A DNA stretch of 64,000 bases from CAVZLD01 sp963776055 (GTDB lineage Bacteria > Planctomycetota > Planctomycetia > Pirellulales > Pirellulaceae). Positions 39,760 through 47,514 of the stretch are shown here, piece by piece. A program made the position numbers and the translations under genes. The DNA lies in assembly GCA_963776055.1 (NCBI GenBank), contig CAVZLD010000013.1, positions 124,001-188,000 on the forward strand. The letters are read 5' to 3'. Each line of letters begins with the position of its first letter. Position 1 is the first letter of the stretch. Under the pieces are notes generated by a model. It had not been told where the DNA came from. It did no database searches and saw only the letters and a program-made list of their open reading frames with translations.

Positions 39760-40762
39760 ATGCACTTGACAACGAATCCAAGAACCATGCGTTGGGTCAT
39801 CGGCCTGGCACTACTGGCTGCCGGTCCCGGCTTGGCCCGTGGCGAGACCTGGGCGGAGAGACTCGGCTTCGCGCCCGGTGCTCGCGTGGTGATCTTCTCC
39901 GCCCACGAGATGGGCGTCAGCTGGGAGATGAACGATGCCGGCAAGGAGCTGCTGACGCAAGATCAAGTTCAGTCCGCATCCGTGGTGGCGACAGCACCCT
40001 GGTTTGAGGACTTCGCATCCTGGTGTCGTGAAAATCCGGGCCATGACGTCGGATTGAACTTCGCACTGACGAATCCGTACGATCGACTGCAATGGCGTCT
40101 GCTCTCGCCCGCAGAAGACTCATCGACCCTAACCAACGGCGACGGCTTCCCGTGGAAAAACGCTTTTCAACTTGCTTGTTCGGCAAGTGCAGTGGACGTA
40201 GAAAAGGAATTGCAGGCGCAGATCGCCGCTGCGCGACAAGCGGGCATTCCCTTGTCACATTTAAGTGGCTATTACGGCACGGTGTTCGCTCGAACGGATC
40301 TCGCCGCCGTACTGCTGCGAACATCGCAGAAACACTGGATCCCGACTCCCGTCGTAGAGCTCACGCCAGCCCATCTGGAGCGTTTCCGGCAGGAAGGTTT
40401 CCCACTCGCGGATGATCTTGTCGAACTCGTGCGGAACTACCCACTACCGAAGGTGGATGACATCCGCTTCCTGCCTCCCACAACGGATGCGGAACAAAAA
40501 CAAGCGGAGCTCTGTCGCTTGCTGCGGGAACTGCAACCCGGACTCACCACGATCATTTTTCACCCAGCCGTTGCCAGCCTTGGCAGTGGAGAGACTATCG
40601 ACCGACGGGCAGCAACGCATCTGGGAGTATGAGGCGTTGAAGAGCGATGAAGTCCGGCAGACGATGCAGGAACAGTTGATCCTGACAACGAATTGGCGCG
40701 ACATCATGCACCGCTTTGAAGCCGACGCGAAGGAAGCCGTCGCGGATGGGGCGTCCGAATGA
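39760..40762 (+). CDS. ChbG/HpnK (YdjC-like) deacetylase homologue with degenerate metal site, one frameshift
   Basis: Secreted: signal RWVIGLALLAAGPGLARG. Family pattern throughout, as in YdjC-type carbohydrate deacetylases, but the metal ligands are changed: the usual ADD reads SAHEMGVSW, the usual HLTLT reads VGLNFALTNP, and the usual D-x-H of HLDSHMGT reads LSHLSGYYGTVF. Thus Asp, and both metal-binding His, are replaced by His, Asn and Tyr. The late HPA motif (TTIIFHPAV) remains. Probably not an active Zn deacetylase; it might bind sugars or use other chemistry. The frame changes near 40590; the end is EAVADGASE. Start ATG 39760 follows gggag. The stop overlaps the next start (ATGA). Confidence 0.78.
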
Positions 40763-41261
40763 TTGCCTGGCTACGAAGATTACCGAATCGAACGGCCACC
40801 TTGGTCGGCATCCTAATCGTGCTGGGCTGCGCCGAGACTTGCCCGCGCAGCTGCAACCGTTCGTGCCAAACGCCACCGGACTACCTCAGAAGTCCTACAC
40901 CGATTATTACATGGAATCGGTGCAGTCCTATAAGCGGCCGCCGGTGAACGTGCGCGACTACACCATCGACAAGTACTACTACCACAATCCGAATCTCAGC
41001 CCCTACCTCAACCTGACTCGCTGGCGCGGCGTCAATTCGATCAACAACTATTACCACTATGTGTTGCCCGAAGTGAATCGTCGTTCGTCGGGACCAAGAC
41101 CAACCGGTCCGGCAGGGCCAGCCCCCGTACTGCCTCCGCAGAACTATCCCATGACCGGCCCGATACACACGCCGGTCCCTCTGCCCTCCCCGAGCACCCT
41201 GCAGACGAAATCGCCCTATTTCAACAACTACTACGGTAACTACGGAGCTTCGAAAAAGTAA
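40759..41261 (+). CDS. Tyr/Asn/Pro-rich lipoprotein, unknown function, one frameshift
   Basis: Starts by ATGA overlap with the YdjC-like gene. Lipoprotein signal: VGILIVLGCAETC, with a lipobox Cys at about residue 24, and then several Cys (CPRSCNRSC). After a frame change near 40890 the mature chain is low-complexity: SYTDYYMESVQSYKRPP, DKYYYHNPNLSPYLNLTRW, NNYYHYVLPE, then a Gly/Pro stretch (GPRPTGPAGPAPVLPPQN) and an end SPYFNNYYGNYGASKK. No known domain. The composition suggests an extended envelope or matrix protein. Tight coupling with the degenerate deacetylase suggests a joint role at the cell surface. Confidence 0.65.
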
Positions 41262-41332
41262 TCGCTTGGCCTGATCTGTTGCCGGTCTCGTCCGAAGGAA
41301 CAGGTGCCACGTTTTCTCCGCCGGCCGGCGTC

Positions 41333-41416
41333 TCGAGCGTGGCGCACGGGCATGCCGCGTTCGTGGCAACGTTTCTTCCGAGCAGAAAGGGCGACCAGAC
41401 GCTCCAGGGAATTGCT
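41333..41416 (+). repeat. Dispersed repeat family 1, copy A
   Basis: About 84 bases that align without gaps to 58296-58379 at roughly 80 percent identity. The block cgagcagaaagggcgac is exact in both. It lies about 70 bases after the lipoprotein stop. The reverse strand of both copies can be read as a similar peptide (SPFLL-RN-TNA-CPC), so a decayed coding origin is possible. Confidence 0.7.
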
Positions 41417-41544
41417 ACACGCGGTAGCTTCGGCGTCACACGCACGATAGACTTGCCGAGTCGATTGGCAGAGTGCCACCGGCCGATGCCTCCTGTTCTT
41501 GTCGCTGACGCCATCCTTGCAGCGTTTCCGGGTCACCTACCACC

Positions 41545-42270
41545 ATGCGATTCCAGCTGATCACGTACAACATCCACAAAGGAATTGGAGGAGTAGATCG
41601 GCGATACCGGCCCGAGCGAATCGCTGAAACGCTGTCACATTATCACCCAGACATCGTCTTGATGCAGGAGGTCGATGACGGTGTTCCGCGGTCGCGATTC
41701 CACCGTCAGGTCGATTGGTTCGGCGATGCACTGGAGCTGAAACACCGCGCTTTTCAGGCGAACGTACGACTTCGGCGAGGCCATTACGGAAACGCGATTC
41801 TGAGCCGATTCCCCCTCACGGATGTGCACGACATCGAGCTCACGGTTCCTCTGAAGAAACGCAGGCGCGCTCTGGCAGCTCGTTGCCACCTGCGATTCGA
41901 CCACCATGAACGATCTTTGATCCTGTTCAATTTCCACCTGGGACTGGCCGGATACGAACGTCGAGCGCAAGCACGACGGCTGCTGCGAAATGAAATGCTC
42001 GTGCGATCGCACCACACAACGCCGCTGATTCTCGGCGGAGACCTGAACGACGTGTGGGGGACGATCGGACGTCGGATCCTCGAACCAGCGGGGCTGAAGC
42101 CGGCCAGCGGCCTCGTCCATACATTTCCCGCGGTCCGTCCCCTGCGACCGCTGGATCGAATCTTCTTCCGCGGCGATTTACAGTGCCACCACTGCTTTCG
42201 CTCTCGAATGCGGTTGGCACAAGCAGCGTCCGATCACCTGCCCCTAATTGCCGACTTCGAATTGATCTAA
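41545..42270 (+). CDS. Endonuclease/exonuclease/phosphatase (EEP) family protein
   Basis: Intact, 241 residues, no signal peptide. Catalytic motifs in order: TYNIHKGIGG (Asn), MQEVDDG (Glu), HYGNAILSRFPL, FNFHLGLAGYERR, ILGGDLNDVWG (Asp and Asn) and AASDHLPLIADFEL (Asp-His). The YNIHKG start is typical of the EEP subgroup found beside cardiolipin-type or lipid genes, but the substrate, a nucleic acid or a phospholipid/inositol phosphate, cannot be chosen. ATG is at the frame start, directly after a degenerate Shine-Dalgarno region. It stands alone between two repeat-bearing intergenic regions. Confidence 0.9.
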   Translation: MRFQLITYNIHKGIGGVDRRYRPERIAETLSHYHPDIVLMQEVDDGVPRSRFHRQVDWFGDALELKHRAFQANVRLRRGHYGNAILSRFPLTDVHDIELTVPLKKRRRALAARCHLRFDHHERSLILFNFHLGLAGYERRAQARRLLRNEMLVRSHHTTPLILGGDLNDVWGTIGRRILEPAGLKPASGLVHTFPAVRPLRPLDRIFFRGDLQCHHCFRSRMRLAQAASDHLPLIADFELI

Positions 42271-42308
42271 AGAACGCGAGAAAAAAACTGCGGTAATTTG
42301 GGACAAGC

Positions 42309-42577
42309 TCAATCCTGTTCGGCACACGAGTTGTAGATGGGCCAAGGCGAGCGCCATCGCGCGGGTCGCTCCCGAAGGGACCGAGCCACGGCCCACCAGC
42401 ATCCGACACGGTTTCCCGAAGATCGGCCTCCGGTCCGGATTGGTTCGATGCGCTGTGCCAGACCGTCGCCGCATTCTGGTGGGCCAACGCTCGGCTCGTT
42501 CTCCGCAATCCGCCACATCTTGGACTCGCTAGGGCCCTACAACTGGCTGAGCAAATCCCGTGCCGAAGGGGATTGGG
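42309..42577. repeat. Dispersed repeat family 2, copy 1, with inverted ends
   Basis: Bases 42309-42505 align to 44676-44880. The left end caatcctgttcggcacac recurs in inverted form at the right end: ctacaact at 42537-42544 and cgtgccgaaggggattg to 42575, so the element has imperfect terminal inverted repeats like a MITE. On the minus strand it carries the remains of the reading frame that is open in copy 2, interrupted here. It fills most of the 400-base gap between the EEP and DCC genes, where I see no gene. Confidence 0.65.
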
Positions 42578-42670
42578 AGAGGCTAGGCTTTGACCGAGCC
42601 GCGGTGCTCCGCGCGGGTGACAGCGCGGCAGGGACGTCGCTCTCCCGACACTTGATTCGAGAAGGGGAAG

Positions 42671-43108
42671 TTATTCTTCCGTCGCTCCTGAGGCAACCAC
42701 CTGCGAGGAATCGGCCGAACAGGTGTCCGAGTTCGGCAAGCAACGCCCGGTCCACTTGAGACGGTTGCGAGCGAACAGCCGGTAGCCCAGATCCAGCGCA
42801 CCCGAAATTCCCGGCAGGCGCGAGAGTGCGACGAGCGGCCCGAAACCCACAGCCGCATATAGCTGCCGGAAAACTTCAACCCCCGAAATCCACGATCCAG
42901 CTGGCAGCCGACCTTGGATTTCGGCCATCAGCCGCTCCCGGGAAACCCCGTACGCATCCGGTTCAAAGGTGGGGTCCGTGATGTCCGTAAACAGAATCCA
43001 CCGTCGCCGGTCCATGCGTCGCAGCATCCGTATCTCTCGGCGACACAAGGGGCAATCACCGTCAAAGAAGACCTGAACACGCCACGGTCGATCGTTCGGA
43101 CTCTTCAT
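42671..43108 (-). CDS. DCC family thiol-disulfide oxidoreductase-like protein (DUF393)
   Basis: Intact, 145 residues. The family motif VFFDGDCPLCRREI near the N-terminus gives D-x-x-C-P-L-C, then WILFTDITDP, GSWISGVEVFRQLYAAVGFG and LDLGYRLFARNR. Predicted thioredoxin-like redox or metal-handling protein of the cytoplasm; partners unknown. The C-terminal tail (CLPNSDTCSADSS) has two extra Cys. It reads toward the repeat element and away from the sigma factor gene, with a divergent 280-base spacer upstream. Confidence 0.88.
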   Translation of the reverse strand: MKSPNDRPWRVQVFFDGDCPLCRREIRMLRRMDRRRWILFTDITDPTFEPDAYGVSRERLMAEIQGRLPAGSWISGVEVFRQLYAAVGFGPLVALSRLPGISGALDLGYRLFARNRLKWTGRCLPNSDTCSADSSQVVASGATEE

Positions 43109-43390
43109 CGAAACCCCCTCGCTTTCTCGCGAAAGACAATTCTCTCGTCTTTCTCGATAGCGATGGCGACCCGGCGCGAACAGCTAGTCCTGCGCGGGGG
43201 GCTTTCACGCCGCCCGCGACAAACCGACCGCATAACCGAAAAATCCACAACCCTTTTCTCAAAAAGACTTTACGTCACACCCAACGTCCGATTCCAGGAA
43301 ATCTTGGCGTAATTGGTTAAGAAGCCGTAGGGGTTTCGGTATGAACCCAGTGACCGAATTGGCCGAATCCCAGAATTCGAGGAGTTTGAA

Positions 43391-44353
43391 ATGATCGCCG
43401 CCGCCCCGACCCGACTGAAGTCAGCCCGTAAACGAGCGGGTCGAACCACCAGTGAACTTCGGCGAAGGACGGAACAACATCTGGTCCATGAGATTTCCTT
43501 CATCCCGAATGGCTCCTTCCGAGAACTCGACGTCGACGAGGCTTGGCAGAGGCAGTGCAGCAGCGAAGAGCCCGCTTCCGCCCCCGACCTGTTCGACGTT
43601 CCGATCGGCGGTCGAACGCGGATGCCAGCCCACCTGGAGAGACTCTGTGCGGCGCCGCTGCTGACGCCCGCTCAAGAACGGACGTGGTTCCAACGGATGA
43701 ACTACCTCAAGTATCGCGCGAACGTCGTTCGCTCGAGTCTTGACGCTCGCCGACCCAGCGCGCGGAAACTGCAGGAACTGGAGTCCTTGCTGGAGCGAGC
43801 CAACACACTCCGAAACCGAATTGTCCATGCGAACATCCGCTTGGTGGTTTCGATCGTGAAGCAGTTTTCCGACGAGCGCAATTCCTTCGACGATCTCTTG
43901 AGTGAGGGGATCAGCTGCCTGATCAAAGCCGTGGAGAAGTTCGATTTCGATCGAGGGTTCCGCTTCAGTACTTATGCGACCCGAGCGGTCCGGCGAGAAG
44001 TTTTCCGACTCGTGCAAAGGCATCATCGGGAGCGGACTCGATTTGCAACGGGAGCTTCCGAGGTCCTGTCGCAGGAATTGACGACAGAGACAACTCAGGA
44101 ACGTTCGGAAAGCTGCTGGCGACACATTGATCAGTCCATCGGCAAAATGCTTTCCGCTCTCGATGAGCGTGAGCAATTCATCGTTCAAGCTCGCTACGGA
44201 TTTGAAGACCTCGGTGAGAAGCCGACCTTCCAGCGGCTGGGGGAGATCTTGGGTGTCTCCAAAGAGCGAGTACGCCAACTGGAGCAGCGGGCTCTGGGTA
44301 AGCTACGAAACCAGGCGGATGACTTCAAGCTGGAAACCGCTCTAGCCGACTAG
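43391..44353 (+). CDS. RNA polymerase sigma-70 family factor (group 2-like)
   Basis: Intact, 320 residues. It follows a gaggag box, eight bases before ATG. No region 1.1: the first 60 residues are basic and Ser/Arg-rich with no known domain. Region 1.2: LERLCAAPLLTPAQER. Region 2: IRLVVSIVKQFSDERNSFDD, EGISCLIKAVEKFDFDRG and FRFSTYATRAVRREV, where the usual tryptophans of the -10-recognising helix (TYATWWIRQ) are replaced by RAVRR. Region 4 helix-turn-helix: RLGEILGVSKERVRQLEQRA. Replacement of the melting-region Trp residues suggests altered promoter preference. It is likely an alternative stress or envelope sigma. Confidence 0.92.
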   Translation: MIAAAPTRLKSARKRAGRTTSELRRRTEQHLVHEISFIPNGSFRELDVDEAWQRQCSSEEPASAPDLFDVPIGGRTRMPAHLERLCAAPLLTPAQERTWFQRMNYLKYRANVVRSSLDARRPSARKLQELESLLERANTLRNRIVHANIRLVVSIVKQFSDERNSFDDLLSEGISCLIKAVEKFDFDRGFRFSTYATRAVRREVFRLVQRHHRERTRFATGASEVLSQELTTETTQERSESCWRHIDQSIGKMLSALDEREQFIVQARYGFEDLGEKPTFQRLGEILGVSKERVRQLEQRALGKLRNQADDFKLETALAD

Positions 44354-44580
44354 TAAGGAAACTTCGGTTCAGCAACCGGCTTGAGAACTCGCAGCGTCTT
44401 TGTAATCAGCCTTTCTGGCAATGACAGGGATGAGTACTCGTTCAGTGAATGAAAACTGTGCTTGAGCTCATCGGTCAGGAAGGCGGCGCCACCCGCCTGC
44501 GGGGTCGGATTGACGTGGGTGGTTCCAAGGGCGAGTCATTCAGCTGCCGAAACAGATCACGTTCCCGGGAACCTAATACT
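44350..44580 (-). pseudogene. 3' end of an unidentified gene, convergent with the sigma factor
   Basis: The minus strand is open from 44520 to a TAG at 44350-44352, which shares the palindrome CTAG with the sigma factor stop. Its 56 codons read like real protein: THVNPTPQAGGAAFLTDELK, HSFHSLNEYSSL and LITKTLRVLKPVAEPKFPY. Upstream, another frame continues plausibly (DLFRQLNDSPLEP) but meets stops within 80 bases and then repeat copy 2. I do not recognise the family. It is probably a gene truncated by the repeat, or one broken by sequence errors. Confidence 0.35.
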
Positions 44581-44675
44581 GCGTCTCATCTTCCGGTCGG
44601 GAACTTCGCGTTGACTCCATCACAGGGCGATGTGTTGAAGATCGTCGGCGTTTCAACGTCAGAGCCAGTGCCATC

Positions 44676-44880
44676 TCAATCCTCTTCGGCACACGACTTG
44701 TAGGGTGGCGCTACGGCGAGCGGATCACGCGGAACACGCCGCAAGGGGAGCGCGTCGCGGCCCAACAGAATCTGACACGGCTTCTCGAACATCCGCAGCC
44801 GATCCTCATCCGCTCGGTGCGCGCCGTGCCAGACGGCCACCGCATTCGCGCGGGCACCGCTCGGCTTGTTTTGCAGCGGA
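44676..44880. repeat. Dispersed repeat family 2, copy 2
   Basis: About 205 bases similar to 42309-42505, beginning tcaatcctcttcggcacacg. On the minus strand it contains an open frame of 75 codons (44903 to 44676) ending PPYKSCAEED; copy 1 has the matching end YNSCAEQD but a broken frame. This may be a small mobile or decayed coding element. The inverted right end of copy 1 was not found here. Confidence 0.65.
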
Positions 44881-45261
44881 CGGCTCAAAAGGACTGTCCT
44901 CATCCTCGAAGGGAAACGCAGCGACAGTGACGGGCCAGCGTGACCCTGAGGATGGGTCGGGAAGCTGCCGAGATTAGCGGCACGGGAACTTGCACAGGCC
45001 GGCCGGCTGATTTCGAATCAGACCAGTATCGTTTGCCTGCCCGCTTCGCCGCCCTCTCGGGTGCGTCCGCGAGCTCAAAGAGACGTCTTCCACACCCGGT
45101 CACGATTCCGGCCCCTTGACTCGCTCGATCCCGGTACCTTGCCGCTTTGGCGCTCTGTTCTTTCCGGTCCGCCCCCGCTCTACAGAATGCGAGGAAGAGA
45201 CTATAACGTAGGGGTTTTCGTACGTTGGTCCGCACAAGTAATGAAACAGGAGCAAAGGAAC
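44881..45261. other. Intergenic region upstream of the peroxiredoxin
   Basis: 380 bases with no supported gene. A tataac hexamer at 45202-45207 lies 55 bases before the peroxiredoxin ATG and may be its -10; no clear -35 was seen. The rest has no recognisable feature. Confidence 0.4.
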
Positions 45262-45855
45262 ATGAGCGTTTTAGTTCAGAAGGAGGCGCCCGAATTTTCT
45301 GCCCAAGCCGTGATGGAGGATGGCAGCTTCAAGCAGGTTAAACTGTCCGATTATCGTGGCCAGTACGTGGTTTTGTTTTTCTACCCGTTGGATTTTACGT
45401 TCGTGTGCCCGACCGAGATCATTGCGTTCTCTGAACGCGTGAGCGAATTCCAGAAGCTCAACGTTCAGCTTCTGGGGGTCTCGATCGACAGCCATTTCTC
45501 TCACTTGGCTTGGCGTAACACGCCTCGCTCGGCGGGAGGCATCGGCGAGATTCAATATCCCTTGATTGCCGATCTCAACAAGAAGATCTCGCAAGATTAC
45601 GACGTTCTGCTCCCGGATGGTATTGCTCTGCGCGGTCTTTTTCTGATCGACAAGAGCGGCTTGGTGCGGCACCAGGTCGTGAACGACTTGCCGTTGGGTC
45701 GCAGCGTCGATGAAACACTTCGGATGGTTGAGGCATTGCAGTTTTTCGAGGAAAATGGCGAGGTCTGCCCAGCCAACTGGCAGAAGGGTTCGCGAACGAT
45801 CAAACCGACTCCTTCTGACAGCCACGAGTTTTTTGAGGCGGAGTACAAGAAGTAG
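45262..45855 (+). CDS. Typical 2-Cys peroxiredoxin (AhpC/TSA family)
   Basis: Intact, 197 residues. Reduces hydrogen peroxide and organic peroxides in the cytoplasm. The peroxidatic Cys49 is in DFTFVCPTE and the resolving Cys169 in GEVCPANW. FYPLDFTF, SIDSHFSHLAW and the C-terminal SHEFFEAEYKK (YF-type tail, linked to sensitivity to overoxidation) are standard. ATG 45262 follows aaaggaa; an in-frame ATG at 45241 would add seven residues. A flavoprotein or thioredoxin partner is not encoded nearby. It is transcribed alone. Confidence 0.96.
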   Translation: MSVLVQKEAPEFSAQAVMEDGSFKQVKLSDYRGQYVVLFFYPLDFTFVCPTEIIAFSERVSEFQKLNVQLLGVSIDSHFSHLAWRNTPRSAGGIGEIQYPLIADLNKKISQDYDVLLPDGIALRGLFLIDKSGLVRHQVVNDLPLGRSVDETLRMVEALQFFEENGEVCPANWQKGSRTIKPTPSDSHEFFEAEYKK

Positions 45856-45903
45856 AGTGTGCCTGGAAATCCCCGAGCGGCAAAAATCACCTTGGAAGAT
45901 CGC

Positions 45904-45934
45904 CCGGAATCCTGTCGTGACGGCACGATTCCGG
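45904..45934. terminator. Hairpin after the peroxiredoxin gene
   Basis: Perfect 8-bp arms CCGGAATC (45904-45911) and GATTCCGG (45927-45934), 15-base loop with a further short gtc/gac pairing, 50 bases after the stop. No T-run. Likely transcript end, by placement. Confidence 0.5.
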
Positions 45935-46023
45935 ACACTGGTCGGAGGGTGAGCGGCCACGCCAGCAGAGCGGAAGGTAGCATCGCTTCTGCGACGCCGG
46001 AGTAAGCAATCGGCGAAGGCGCG

Positions 46024-46049
46024 GTGCGGCTGTCTGCCTAGCGCCGCAC
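46024..46049. terminator. Second hairpin between peroxiredoxin and the Gfo/Idh gene
   Basis: Perfect 7-bp arms GTGCGGC (46024-46030) and GCCGCAC (46043-46049), 12-base loop. It may be a back-up terminator or a leader structure of the downstream oxidoreductase, whose ATG is 80 bases further on. Confidence 0.35.
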
Positions 46050-46127
46050 ACGTCTGGACGACTTGGCTGTTGGTTGGGCGACCGCATGTTGATCAAACAG
46101 TTCACCCACTGATGAGGAACGAAGGCT

Positions 46128-47438
46128 ATGGATCAAAAACTGCGCCGCCGTGAATTCCTTCAGCAATCTTTCGCCGGAACCTTCGCGGCGGGATTCCTCT
46201 CTTCGCGTTGTGCATCTGCCGCAGATTCTCCCAATGAACGCTTGAATCTGGCCATCGTGGGCTGCGGCAATAAGGGCGCCCACAACATGGAGCAATTGGC
46301 GGACCAGAACATTGTCGCTCTATGTGATGTCGACCGAGATTTCTTGGACCGAGCTGCCGCGCAGCATCCCCAGGCCCGCACGTATGCGGATTACCGGAGG
46401 ATGCTCGAGCGGGAGCAGTCTCGCGTCGATGCTGTCGTGGTTTCCACAGCTGACCACCATCACGCTCCGGCGACGGCGGCCGCGTTGGAACTTGGCAAGC
46501 ATGTCTACTGCGAGAAACCGCTGACGCACACGGTGGCGGAGGCTCGTTGCATTGCGAACTTGGCCGCGAAGAACCGCTGTGTCACGCAAATGGGAATCCA
46601 GATCCATGCCGGCGACAACTACCGCCGCGTGGTCGAATCGATTCAGAGCGGTCTGCTGGGCCACGTCACCGAGGTCTACTGCTGGTGCAACAAAGGCTGG
46701 GGAGACGGACGCTTCGAGCCTTGGGATCAGCCGGTGCCGCCCAACCTGAATTGGGATCTTTGGCTGGGCCCCGCTCCGTCACGCCCGTACTCGCCGAATG
46801 TTCACCCGGTCAACTGGCGACGGTTCTGGCTGTACGGTTCAGGCACGTTTGGCGATATGGCATGCCACGTAATGGATCTTCCCTTTTGGGCCCTGAAACT
46901 TCGATCGCCGCGTTCCGTGATCTGCGAAGGTCCGCCGGTCCATCCCGTGGGGGCACCTGCCTGGGTGAAAGCAACGTACGAATTTGAAATCGACGGTCGC
47001 CCCCTAAAACTCCACTGGTCCGATGGTGGCGCCCACTTCGATCGAGTCCAGCAAACGCAGGTCGCGGAAGGCCAGCCGTTGGCCAAGTGGGGGCTGGGCA
47101 TTCTGTTTGTCGGCGAACGCGGAATGCTGGCGGCAGACTACGGGCGGCACGTGTTCCTTCCGCAGGAATCCAGGATCGAACCACCGCAACCGTATCTGCC
47201 ACCCAGCGTGGGACACTGGCGAGAGTGGGTCCAGGCGTGCAAGAACGGCTCTTCGACAACCTGCAATTTTGACTACGCGGGTGCTCTAACGGAAAGCGTA
47301 TTGCTGGGTCTGGTTGCCTACCGAACGGGAGAGCGGATCGACTGGGACGCCGACCAACTGAAGGCCACGAATACGCCTGCGGCAGACGAATTCATCCACA
47401 AGCGTTACCGAAAGGGCTGGGAAGTGCCAGGGGCCTGA
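46128..47438 (+). CDS. Gfo/Idh/MocA oxidoreductase with Tat signal
   Basis: Intact, 436 residues. Tat signal KLRRREFLQQSFAGTFAAGF. Rossmann motif LNLAIVGCGNKGAHN, VALCDVDRDFLD, VVSTADHHHAPATAAAL and the catalytic-lysine motif YCEKPLTHTVAEAR. The C-terminal domain has VYCWCNKGWGDGRFEP and YGSGTFGDMACHVMDLPFW, typical of the secreted planctomycete subfamily sometimes called the inositol 2-dehydrogenase type. It would be exported with bound NAD(P). Its place just before the PSCyt1/DUF1501/DUF1080 genes suggests a shared sugar-oxidising function at the envelope. ATG follows gaggaacg. Confidence 0.92.
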   Translation: MDQKLRRREFLQQSFAGTFAAGFLSSRCASAADSPNERLNLAIVGCGNKGAHNMEQLADQNIVALCDVDRDFLDRAAAQHPQARTYADYRRMLEREQSRVDAVVVSTADHHHAPATAAALELGKHVYCEKPLTHTVAEARCIANLAAKNRCVTQMGIQIHAGDNYRRVVESIQSGLLGHVTEVYCWCNKGWGDGRFEPWDQPVPPNLNWDLWLGPAPSRPYSPNVHPVNWRRFWLYGSGTFGDMACHVMDLPFWALKLRSPRSVICEGPPVHPVGAPAWVKATYEFEIDGRPLKLHWSDGGAHFDRVQQTQVAEGQPLAKWGLGILFVGERGMLAADYGRHVFLPQESRIEPPQPYLPPSVGHWREWVQACKNGSSTTCNFDYAGALTESVLLGLVAYRTGERIDWDADQLKATNTPAADEFIHKRYRKGWEVPGA

Positions 47439-47514
47439 ACGGCAGTTCGTGAAGCACGCGACGCACCTCATACGAAGTTCGCAGACTGCATCGACCGGGG
47501 GAGGACCCACGCTG

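Noticed and set aside
42337..42759. Plus-strand 140-codon frame between the EEP and DCC genes
   Set aside because: It lies across the repeat element and the 3' end of the DCC gene on the opposite strand; composition is that of a shadow frame.
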